Source: Chloroflexota bacterium (GTDB lineage Bacteria; Chloroflexota; Anaerolineae; Aggregatilineales; Phototrophicaceae). Taken from it: a stretch of 40,622 nucleotides of DNA. Positions 17,074 to 24,602 of the stretch are shown in pieces (positions within the stretch are counted from its first letter, which is position 1; each line of letters begins with the position of its first letter). The stretch is taken from NCBI GenBank assembly GCA_003696565.1, contig RFHA01000003.1, forward strand, positions 1 through 40,622. Reading direction: 5' to 3'. Below the pieces are notes generated by a model, which saw only the letters and a program-made list of their open reading frames with translations, had not been told where the DNA came from and ran no database searches. Both the position numbers and the translations under genes were made by a program.

Positions 17074-17403
17074 CCAACCTAAAATTGGAAAATCAGGAGG
17101 GATTAGTGGATAGTGGTTCGCATGTCGATGTGGGGATTAATCTCGCCACTAACGTTGACAGGAACATTATCCCTTAGCAGCCACTTCCTAAATCCAAAAA
17201 ATCTTATGTTATGTGATCACAATAGCCAAACCACCGTAAAATGACGTTGCGGCTTGAAAATTGGTGCCTTGCTTGCTTAACTTAACCTACATTTTATTGA
17301 CAAATTGCGTTACGATTAACGGTCTCATGGTGTTATACACCTCAGTTAGACGTTTTATAGCCATTGCATACAGCAAAGGTAATTGCATAGGAGTTACAAT
17401 CAA
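17074..17403. other. Non-coding regulatory region upstream of ino1
   Basis: No credible gene is seen here. It contains a TTAGTGG/CCACTAA inverted repeat (17103-17109 and 17146-17152) enclosing GATTAATC. It also holds a perfect 10-base palindrome TGTGATCACA (17212-17221, CRP/FNR-half-site-like) and a 13-base inverted repeat GGTGT-TAT-ACACC (17329-17341). Two TTGACA hexamers (17155-17160 and 17297-17302) lack a good -10 at 17 bases. The region probably controls ino1, but no promoter can be assigned with confidence. Confidence 0.4.
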
Positions 17404-18615
17404 GTGAGCGATAAAAAGATTCGTGTAGCGATTATCGGCGTGGGTAATTGTGCCTCATCGTTGATCCAAGGTGTTTATTATTATCAGGACGCAAAAGACG
17501 ACGAGTTCGTCCCCGGAATCATGCACACCAACCTAGGTGGCTACCGCATCCGCGACATTGAATTTAGCGCGGCGATTGATATCGATGTGGAAAAAGTCGG
17601 TAAAGACCTGGGAACAGCGATCTTTTCCGGGCAGAATAATACCGTCAAATTTGCGGAAGTCCCCCACATGGGTGTAACTGTTGTTCGCGGGATGACACAC
17701 GACGGCTTGGGCCCGTATCTTAGCCAAAAGATCACCAAAGCACCCGGGTCTACTGCTAACATCGTGGAGCTTTTGAAAGATACTAAGACCGATGTGGTCA
17801 TCAACTATTTGCCAGTTGGCAGCGAGCAAGCGACCAAATGGTATGTGGAGCAGGTGTTAAATGCGGGCTGTGCTTTTGTTAATGCCATCCCGGTGTTTAT
17901 CGCACGTGAACCATATTGGCAAAAACGCTTTGAAGAACGTGGCTTGCCCGTTTTGGGTGATGACATCAAAAGTCAAGTTGGGGCGACAATTGTTCACCGT
18001 GTTTTGACCAACCTGTTTACTGATCGCGGTGTCCGCCTGGAGCGCACCAGCCAGTTGAATGTGGGTGGTAACATGGACTTCTATAACATGCTGGATCGTT
18101 CTCGTCTAGAAAGCAAGAAGATCAGCAAGACTAACGCGGTTGTCAGCCAATTGCCCTATGAGTTTAGCCCGAACAATGTTTACATTGGACCAAGCGATTA
18201 TGTCCCCTGGTTAGAAGACCGCAAATGGGCATACATCCGTATGGAAGGGCGCAGCTTTGGGGATGTGCCGCTGAACATTGAGCTGAAGTTGGAAGTGGTG
18301 GATAGCCCCAATAGTGCCGGCGTTATTATCGATGCAGTACGCTGTGCTAAGCTCGCTTTGGATCGCGGCTTAAAAGGTGCTATTGAAGCTCCCAGTAGCT
18401 ACTTCTTTAAATCGCCACCTATCCAACCCAATGACTCTGATGCCCGTGCGATGATTGAAGCCTACATTGCCGGAGAAAGCTACGTATGGCAAGGGGCAGA
18501 CCGTACACGGGGCACCAGCACCCATGATATGAAAGATACTAGTCAACGTATTGAGGCATTTAGCCACAGTAAACCGGCAACCACAGATACCACGACTGAT
18601 AAGACTGAAGACTAG
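17404..18615 (+). CDS. ino1: myo-Inositol-1-phosphate synthase (actinobacterial type)
   Basis: The enzyme converts glucose 6-phosphate to inositol 1-phosphate with bound NAD, the first step to inositol lipids and other inositol compounds. The NAD-binding start [20 protein letters not shown] is followed by family landmarks: [55 protein letters not shown], and GGNMDFYNM. The Lys-rich active-site loop [13 protein letters not shown] is intact. An ORF start at TTG 17383 exists; the GTG at 17404, about 10 bases after AGGAG, is preferred and gives 403 residues. The last 40 residues are polar and likely disordered. A good terminator follows, so the gene is monocistronic. Confidence 0.95.
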   Translation: MSDKKIRVAIIGVGNCASSLIQGVYYYQDAKDDEFVPGIMHTNLGGYRIRDIEFSAAIDIDVEKVGKDLGTAIFSGQNNTVKFAEVPHMGVTVVRGMTHDGLGPYLSQKITKAPGSTANIVELLKDTKTDVVINYLPVGSEQATKWYVEQVLNAGCAFVNAIPVFIAREPYWQKRFEERGLPVLGDDIKSQVGATIVHRVLTNLFTDRGVRLERTSQLNVGGNMDFYNMLDRSRLESKKISKTNAVVSQLPYEFSPNNVYIGPSDYVPWLEDRKWAYIRMEGRSFGDVPLNIELKLEVVDSPNSAGVIIDAVRCAKLALDRGLKGAIEAPSSYFFKSPPIQPNDSDARAMIEAYIAGESYVWQGADRTRGTSTHDMKDTSQRIEAFSHSKPATTDTTTDKTED

Positions 18616-18625
18616 TCAACTTTTT

Positions 18626-18663
18626 GGGCGGGGGCATATCGTATAGCACTCGCCCGTTTTTTT
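18626..18663 (+). terminator. Rho-independent terminator of ino1
   Basis: GGGCG (18626-18630) pairs with CGCCC (18651-18655) as the base of a longer imperfect stem, followed by G and seven T. It starts 11 bases after the ino1 stop. Confidence 0.85.
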
Positions 18664-18723
18664 ATTTGCACGATCTTTCAATTCCGTTATATCATGAAAT
18701 ATAATCGTCGATGTGATTGAAAG

Positions 18724-19185
18724 ATGCCGCAAATGCCAAAATATGAAGAACTTCATACAGATACTGTTGATGGTTATTTTGATGAAGGAACACGTATTTT
18801 ACGGGTAACATATCAAGGAGTGCTTACACCAGATACTACCCGTGATGTTTATGCTTGGATTGGGCGGTTAATTGCCAGCGCAAATGGGAATATTCACCTA
18901 GCGTTAGGGTCAATTTATGATTTCCGCGCTGTGAGGCAGTTTGATAGCCATACCCTCAGCACGGCTCAAAAAAATAGCACAAAAATTAACCGAGACGCAG
19001 AGCTGCGTTATCATCCGGTGGCATTAGTTGTCCGCAATCGGTATCAATACGAATACGTTCGCCTGACTATGAAGATTACCCCACAGGAAGAACGCAAGCG
19101 GATCCTCTATACAATTGAAGAGGCGGAAGACTTTATTAAGCATTTTTGTGAGAAATATCGAGAATTTATTCCCGGATTACCTTGA
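18724..19185 (+). CDS. Small stand-alone STAS-like protein
   Basis: The 153-residue soluble protein has no named family that I can see. The layout is an N-terminal strand pair (YFDEGTRILRVTYQG), a helix DTTRDVYAWIGRLI, a central strand LALGSIYDFRAV, a late strand PVALVVRN, and a closing helix EEAEDFIKHFCEKY. This parallels the proteins at 8968-9378 and the N-terminus of 4666-5532, suggesting a paralogous STAS-like group. The ribosome site is weak, and a second ATG at 18733 is also possible. It stands between two terminators, so it is its own unit, convergent with groEL. Confidence 0.72.
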   Translation: MPQMPKYEELHTDTVDGYFDEGTRILRVTYQGVLTPDTTRDVYAWIGRLIASANGNIHLALGSIYDFRAVRQFDSHTLSTAQKNSTKINRDAELRYHPVALVVRNRYQYEYVRLTMKITPQEERKRILYTIEEAEDFIKHFCEKYREFIPGLP

Positions 19186-19194
19186 TTACCAATT

Positions 19195-19229
19195 AAAAAA
19201 GCGATCCCTGCTTTGAGATCGCTTTTTTT
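19195..19229. terminator. Bidirectional terminator between the STAS-like gene and groEL
   Basis: AAAAAAGCGATC (19195-19206) and GATCGCTTTTTT (19217-19228) make a 12-bp stem with a 10-base loop. It has U runs on both strands, so it can end transcripts from both sides. Confidence 0.9.
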
Positions 19230-19303
19230 GATGTATTAGGTCGTTGGTTCTTAGGTCGTGATACCCATCAACGCCTAATCCCCAACAACGAATTAATTTC
19301 TGT

Positions 19304-20941
19304 TTAGTACATGCCCATACCGGGGTCACCAGCTGGAGCAGGCTTTTCCTCTTCAGGAATGTCTGTGATGAGTGCTTCGGTGGTTAGGATCATGGCAGCG
19401 ATAGAGGCTGCGTTTTCAACTGCACCGCGTGTCACTTTTGCTGGGTCAGGAATGCCAGCTTCGATCATGTCCACATATTCGTTGGTCATGACATTGTAAC
19501 CGATGCGGTGATTCTTACGGCTCTTTTGCAAACGACGCACATTTTCGATAATGACTGCACCGTCTTCACCGGCGTTAGCGGCGATCTTACGCATGGGGGC
19601 TTCCAATGCACGGCGCATAATAGCGATACCGGTGTTTTCATCATCGTGTGTCATCTTGAATTTATCCAATGCGGCGACAGCGTTCACCAGTGCCACACCA
19701 CCACCTGGTACAACACCTTCTTCTACAGAAGCGCGTGCTGCACTTAAGGCATCTTCAACACGATGTTTCTTTTCTTTCAATTCGGTTTCAGTTGCGGCAC
19801 CCACACGGATCACAGCCACACCACCGCTGAGTTTCGCCAGGCGTTCTTGCAGTTTTTCGCGGTCATAGTCGCTGGTGCTGAGTTCAATTTCACGGCGGAT
19901 TTCTTCAATCCGTGCCTTGATTTGAGCTTCGTCACCGGCACCGTCTACGATTGTGGTGTTTTCTTTGTTGGCAACAACCTTACCAGCGCGCCCCAGGTCT
20001 TCCAGGGTGACACTTTCCAACTTGCGCCCAGTTTCTTCGCTGATGACGGTACCACCAGTCAGAATTGCGATGTCACGCAGCATTGCCTTACGGCGATCCC
20101 CAAAACCAGGTGCTTTAACCGCCAACACGTTCAACATACCACGCAGCTTGTTCAACACGAGGGTTGCCAGAGCTTCGCCATCCACATCTTCTGCGATGAT
20201 GACAAACTCACGCTTGCCAATTTGTACCAGTTTTTCTAGCACAGGGAGCAAGTCTTGTGCTGCACTGATCTTCTTGTCATAGATCAGGATATAGGGTTCT
20301 TCGATCACGGCTTCCATACTGCTGGAATCAGTGATGAAGTATGGGCTGATGTACCCACGATCAAACTGCATCCCTTCCACATAGTCGGTTTCAAATTCCA
20401 GACCGCGGGATTCTTCCACAGTCACCACGCCATCTTTACCGACTTTGTGCATTACGTCCGCAATCAAGTTACCAATTTCTTCATCCTGTGCAGAAACGCT
20501 GGCAACGCTGGCAATTTCATCACGGGTTTCGATGGGGGTTGCTTGTTCTAAGATATTTTGGGCGACTTTTTCTGCTGCTGCCAAAATACCGCGTTTGAGC
20601 AACATGGGGTTGGCACCAGCGGCGACGTTCTTCAAGCCTTCGCGGACAATTGCCTGTGCCAAAACGGTCGCGGTGGTGGTTCCATCACCGGCGATATCAT
20701 TGGTTTTGGTGGCAGCTTCTTTTAACAGTTGCGCGCCCATGTTTTCATAGGGGTCTTGCAGTTCAATCTCTTTGGCAACGGTCACACCATCATGGGTGAT
20801 GGTTGGTGCGCCGAATTTTTTATCTAATGCAACATTACGCCCCTTCGGACCAAGGGTGGTACTCACCGCTTCTGCGACGGCATCTACACCCAATTGAAGG
20901 CGACGACGAGCTTCTTCCTTAAATACGAGTTGTTTTGGCAT
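19304..20941 (-). CDS. groEL: 60-kDa chaperonin GroEL
   Basis: GroEL forms the double-ring ATP-driven protein-folding chamber in the cytoplasm. The protein is full length (545 residues). The ATP-site motif ([17 protein letters not shown], then [13 protein letters not shown]) and the equatorial [13 protein letters not shown] are intact. The tail ends in [10 protein letters not shown], a short version of the usual Gly-Met-rich end. It follows groES by 18 bases and must be translated from the same mRNA; GGAGGTCAAGGAAAC precedes its ATG. The antisense strand carries several long open frames that are only composition shadows. Confidence 0.99.
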   Translation of the reverse strand: MPKQLVFKEEARRRLQLGVDAVAEAVSTTLGPKGRNVALDKKFGAPTITHDGVTVAKEIELQDPYENMGAQLLKEAATKTNDIAGDGTTTATVLAQAIVREGLKNVAAGANPMLLKRGILAAAEKVAQNILEQATPIETRDEIASVASVSAQDEEIGNLIADVMHKVGKDGVVTVEESRGLEFETDYVEGMQFDRGYISPYFITDSSSMEAVIEEPYILIYDKKISAAQDLLPVLEKLVQIGKREFVIIAEDVDGEALATLVLNKLRGMLNVLAVKAPGFGDRRKAMLRDIAILTGGTVISEETGRKLESVTLEDLGRAGKVVANKENTTIVDGAGDEAQIKARIEEIRREIELSTSDYDREKLQERLAKLSGGVAVIRVGAATETELKEKKHRVEDALSAARASVEEGVVPGGGVALVNAVAALDKFKMTHDDENTGIAIMRRALEAPMRKIAANAGEDGAVIIENVRRLQKSRKNHRIGYNVMTNEYVDMIEAGIPDPAKVTRGAVENAASIAAMILTTEALITDIPEEEKPAPAGDPGMGMY

Positions 20942-20959
20942 GTTTCCTTGACCTCCTGT

Positions 20960-21256
20960 TTATCCCTCAATTATGCCGAGGATATCACTTTCCTTCATAA
21001 TGAGCAGCTTCTTGCCGTCCAGCTTAATTTCGGTCCCAGCATATTTGGCAAACAGAACCTTATCACCAACTTTAACATCCATTGGGATGCGGTCACCATC
21101 TTCGTCACGACGACCTTCACCTGCTGCTAAAACAACACCTTGTTGTGGCTTTTCTTTTGCTGTTTCTGGTAGCAGTAGCCCACCAGCAATGGTTTCTTCT
21201 TTTTCAATAGGTTCAACGATAAGGCGGTCACCCAACGGGCGAATTTGGATCGACAT
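20960..21256 (-). CDS. groES: 10-kDa co-chaperonin GroES
   Basis: GroES caps the GroEL ring. The 98-residue protein has the mobile loop ([21 protein letters not shown]) and the family end ([25 protein letters not shown]). A TTG two codons upstream at 21262 is in frame. The ATG at 21256 is preferred because GAGGA lies 8 bases upstream. It is the first gene of a groES-groEL operon with a CIRCE operator in its leader. Confidence 0.98.
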   Translation of the reverse strand: MSIQIRPLGDRLIVEPIEKEETIAGGLLLPETAKEKPQQGVVLAAGEGRRDEDGDRIPMDVKVGDKVLFAKYAGTEIKLDGKKLLIMKESDILGIIEG

Positions 21257-21278
21257 AGACAAAATCCTCCTCAGATTT

Positions 21279-21305
21279 TTAGCAGTCTAATGATTGGAGT
21301 GCTAA
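21279..21305 (-). promoter_or_regulatory. CIRCE operator (HrcA binding site)
   Basis: On the minus strand TTAGCACTC-N9-GACTGCTAA matches the CIRCE consensus TTAGCACTC-N9-GAGTGCTAA with one mismatch, in the second arm. It lies just after the expected transcription start of groES-groEL, the classical place for HrcA repression relieved by heat. hrcA is not in this window. Confidence 0.93.
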
Positions 21306-21318
21306 CTTTACATTGGAA

Positions 21319-21347
21319 AGGATAGCATGAGGTAGAAATTGCGTCAA
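21319..21347 (-). promoter_or_regulatory. Promoter of groES-groEL
   Basis: TTGACG (21342-21347) and TATCCT (21319-21324), extended by TGC, are 17 bases apart on the minus strand. The start would fall near 21312, directly beside CIRCE. Confidence 0.75.
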
Positions 21348-21530
21348 TAACTCCATCAAAATTCTAGCAAAGTTCTTATATAGTTGCTAACGTTTTGGGG
21401 TAAGGGGGGTGCTAAAAATCAATCCCTTGGTAAGAGTATCCACACCAATATCTAGCAACTTCGCTTTTCTTGGCATAAACTGCATGTGATTACACACTTA
21501 GGTACAATGATAGCGATAGGGAGATACTCG

Positions 21531-22175
21531 TTGAATGTCCTGATTGTTTACGCTCATCCAGAGCCAAAATCATTTGATGCTGATATGCGCGATCGGGCTG
21601 TGCAAATCCTAACGCGGGAAGGGCATGCGGTTGTGGTGTCTGATCTATATGCTATGCGGTTTAAAGCCCAGCTAGATGCAGATGATTTTACGGACCCAGC
21701 AGATGAAATTTATTTTAATTTGCAAAAAGAACAGCTACACGCAGCAGAAACAGGGACGTTCGCCGCGGATATTTTAGCAGAACAGCGCAAGTTATTATGG
21801 AGCAACATGCTGATTTTACAATTTCCGCTGTGGTGGTATTCTGTCCCTGCCATTATGAAGGGTTGGATTGACCGTGTGTTAGCCTATGGATTTGCTTATG
21901 GGCAGGGACGAAATCTAAAAGGGCGGCGGGCGATGTTGGTGATGACAACCGGCGGTCAAGTACAGCCTTTTACAATGGAAAAGCAGAATATCCTTTCTGC
22001 TATGTTAGACCATGTGCAACGCGGGACGCTCCACTTTTGTGGGTTTGATGTGCTGCCACCATTTGCGGTTTACGGCGCGGCAAATGCCAATGCGGATCAG
22101 CGAGAGCAGTTTATGGTGCAATACACGCAGTTGCTCCGTGGGTTACATTTGATTGACCCAATTGCTTATGGCTAA
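21531..22175 (+). CDS. NAD(P)H dehydrogenase (quinone)-like flavodoxin-fold protein
   Basis: The 214-residue protein belongs to the NQO1/KefF/MdaB type flavodoxin-fold family, which reduces quinones or other small acceptors with NAD(P)H and FAD or FMN. The N-terminal strand and phosphate loop (NVLIVYAHPEPKSFDADM) are typical. So are LQFPLWWYSVPAIMKGWIDRVLAYGFAYG and the MLVMTTGGQ strand. An upstream frame start at 21486 exists; the TTG at 21531 is chosen because it immediately precedes the fold and has AGGGAG 7 bases upstream. It is transcribed away from groES; no clear promoter could be assigned. Confidence 0.88.
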   Translation: MNVLIVYAHPEPKSFDADMRDRAVQILTREGHAVVVSDLYAMRFKAQLDADDFTDPADEIYFNLQKEQLHAAETGTFAADILAEQRKLLWSNMLILQFPLWWYSVPAIMKGWIDRVLAYGFAYGQGRNLKGRRAMLVMTTGGQVQPFTMEKQNILSAMLDHVQRGTLHFCGFDVLPPFAVYGAANANADQREQFMVQYTQLLRGLHLIDPIAYG

Positions 22176-22224
22176 GTTATCCCTTAGTCATTTATTTTGA
22201 ATTGCATCAAATGATTTATCCATT

Positions 22225-22252
22225 TTGCTGTATCATGTTTTTGCACTACAAT
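22225..22252 (+). promoter_or_regulatory. Promoter-like site for the first histidine kinase
   Basis: TTGCTG (22225-22230) and TACAAT (22247-22252) are 16 bases apart, 33 bases before the ATG at 22285. The -35 is weak. Confidence 0.35.
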
Positions 22253-22284
22253 CAAAATAACAAAGACGCATACAAGGTAAGACG

Positions 22285-24549
22285 ATGTCTTGGTGGCAGT
22301 TCATTTATTTTTTCCTAGCATTTGCGTCGGCAGGTATGTCTGGTTGGCTAGCCTATTTTGGTTGGCGGCGACGTAGATCAGAAAGCGGGCTAGCGTTTAT
22401 GCTATTTGCTTGCGCATTAACGATCTGGTCATTTTTTTATGCTTTTGAAATCTCCTCCAATTCACCTGCCACCAAGCTCACCTTAAGTAAATTAATGTAC
22501 TTCGGGATTGTGGCGGTTGCCCCATCATGGTTTATTTTTGCACTTTATTACACCGGGAACAGCCACTGGATTACGCGGCGGCGATTGGTGGGCATATGGG
22601 TGATTCCTCTGTTGATCCTTTGCTTGGTATTGACTAATGACTGGCATCATCTACACTGGCGTGAATTGCTTTATAGCACGGACGAGCGGCTAGGTTTTTT
22701 GCGTGGAGACGTGCAATATGGGGCGAGTTTTTGGTTACATACGTTATATGCTTATGTGTTGATGTTGATGGCAACCGCGCTGCTAGCTCGTGTTGCGTTG
22801 AATGCAGTGCGTCATCAACAGCGTCAGGCAAGTTTGATCCTCATCAGTGTGTTTATTCCCTGGGCAAGTAATATTATTTATGTCACGCGCACCAATCCCC
22901 TAGGTGGTTTAGATATTACGCCAATGGCTTTTACTGTGGCAGGCGCGCTGATTGGTTGGGTATTGGTTCGTTTTAGGGCGTTGGAAAATATCCCCATCGC
23001 ACGGGAAACCATTATTGAAGGCTTAGCCGATGGCATTTTGTTGCTTGATTGCGATCACTTCATTTTGGATATAAACCGCGCTGCCTGTGAGCTATGCCAA
23101 TTAGAGGATGTTTTAGGCGAATCCATTGAGCAGGCATTATATCAATATCCAAAATTGCTTCAACTCTATCACCAGCTATTAAAATCAAAGCAATCATCTG
23201 ATGAGATTACGCTGCGAGATGGGGTGATTCTGAATGTGGCGGTTTCAACCATTTACAACTATATCGGTGATCCGGCAGGTTATTTGTTGATATTGCATGA
23301 CATCACACAACGTAAACAGGCAGAGGAGAAAATTGCCCGTCATGTCGCAGAATTACGTACACTGAGAGAAATCGACGCGCGTATTAGCGAATCGCTAGAT
23401 ATCACGGCTGTATTAGACACTGCGCTAACTTCTGCTGTGCAGATGACCAGGGCAACTGCAGGATTTATTACATTGATTGAAGAGGAGGGACAACGGCTAG
23501 TACAAGCTCATGGGCATTATAAAACCTTGCCTCTTGGTGAGTTGTTTCCTAAACATTTTGGTATCGTAGGACGGGTTATTCGCACAGGCAAAGCAGAGTT
23601 TGTACGAGATGTAACAGCGGATGCAGATTATTATGTTGATGTGCAAGATACCTGTTCGGAAATGGTGGTTCCGCTGATCGCCCATGAGAAGATTATCGGT
23701 ATTTTGAATTTAGAAACATCACGCCCGAGTGGATTTAAAATCGAACAATTTGAATTTGTGAAACTGCTTGCCGGGCGTATTGCCACTGCCATTGAAAACG
23801 CACAACTCTACACAACGTTGCAAGCCAAACTTGAGGAATTACAAAAATTATATCATCAGGTCAAAAATTTGGAACAAATGAAAACGGATATGATCCGCAT
23901 TGCATCGCATGATTTGCGTAATCTGTTGGCAAATATTCGTGGTTATTTGGATTTACTGCAAATTGACCGTGACTTAATGACAGAAGATCATGTGATGTAT
24001 GTCAATATGATGGTGGCACAGGCAATCCGCATGGAGCAAATTATTAAAGACATCCTCAGCTTAGAACGGTATCAGGCGGAAGCTGTTTTTGAGCCGATCG
24101 ATATGCGGCTGTTAGTTTTAGCAACTGTGGCGGATTATGAAGATCAAGCTGATCAAAAATCCCTCACAATCACGTTGGATGTGCCTTCAACGCCAATCGA
24201 GATAGAAGGAGATCAGGCACAACTACGTGAGGCAATTAGTAATTTAATTGTGAATGCAATTAAATATACCCCTGCGGAAGGTCAAATTCACATCAGCCTG
24301 CAAACCCAGGCAGATCGTCTGATCTTCAAAGTAAAAGATACCGGATACGGTATTCCAGAAGATAAACAAGCTAAGTTATTTAGTCCGTTTTTCCGTGCAA
24401 AAAGTGAAGAAACGGCAGAGATAGAAGGAACGGGTTTAGGGTTGCATTTGGTTAAAAATATTATTCAACGGCACCACGGACAGGTATTTTTTGAGAGCGT
24501 TTATACACAAGGCAGTACGTTTGGTTTTGAAATTCCCCTAAACCGGTAG
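22285..24549 (+). CDS. Hybrid-sensor histidine kinase: 7TM-PAS-GAF-HisKA-HATPase
   Basis: The 754-residue protein begins with about seven hydrophobic helices (residues 1-235). These contain the TNDWHHLHW pattern typical of the N-terminal 7TM region of some histidine kinases. A PAS domain follows (about 240-345, IIEGLADGILLLDCDHFILDINRAA), then a GAF domain (about 365-510). The phospho-acceptor is His542 in SHDLRNLLANI, where the usual Pro after Asn is Leu. The ATPase boxes are complete: NLIVNAIKYTP, DTGYGIPED, GTGLGLHLVKN. AAGGT lies 6 bases before the ATG. No receiver domain or response regulator gene is next to it, so the partner is elsewhere. It is followed after 53 bases by a paralogue. 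Confidence 0.95.
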   Translation: MSWWQFIYFFLAFASAGMSGWLAYFGWRRRRSESGLAFMLFACALTIWSFFYAFEISSNSPATKLTLSKLMYFGIVAVAPSWFIFALYYTGNSHWITRRRLVGIWVIPLLILCLVLTNDWHHLHWRELLYSTDERLGFLRGDVQYGASFWLHTLYAYVLMLMATALLARVALNAVRHQQRQASLILISVFIPWASNIIYVTRTNPLGGLDITPMAFTVAGALIGWVLVRFRALENIPIARETIIEGLADGILLLDCDHFILDINRAACELCQLEDVLGESIEQALYQYPKLLQLYHQLLKSKQSSDEITLRDGVILNVAVSTIYNYIGDPAGYLLILHDITQRKQAEEKIARHVAELRTLREIDARISESLDITAVLDTALTSAVQMTRATAGFITLIEEEGQRLVQAHGHYKTLPLGELFPKHFGIVGRVIRTGKAEFVRDVTADADYYVDVQDTCSEMVVPLIAHEKIIGILNLETSRPSGFKIEQFEFVKLLAGRIATAIENAQLYTTLQAKLEELQKLYHQVKNLEQMKTDMIRIASHDLRNLLANIRGYLDLLQIDRDLMTEDHVMYVNMMVAQAIRMEQIIKDILSLERYQAEAVFEPIDMRLLVLATVADYEDQADQKSLTITLDVPSTPIEIEGDQAQLREAISNLIVNAIKYTPAEGQIHISLQTQADRLIFKVKDTGYGIPEDKQAKLFSPFFRAKSEETAEIEGTGLGLHLVKNIIQRHHGQVFFESVYTQGSTFGFEIPLNR

Positions 24550-24602
24550 AAAACGCTATAATATGGATTGCGTTCTATACAATTTTTATAAAGTGACGAT
24601 TT

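Noticed and set aside
19551-20750. Several long plus-strand open frames (up to about 158 codons) opposite groEL
   Set aside because: They lie fully antisense to a highly conserved gene, have no ribosome sites and show Ser/Ala/His-rich shadow composition.
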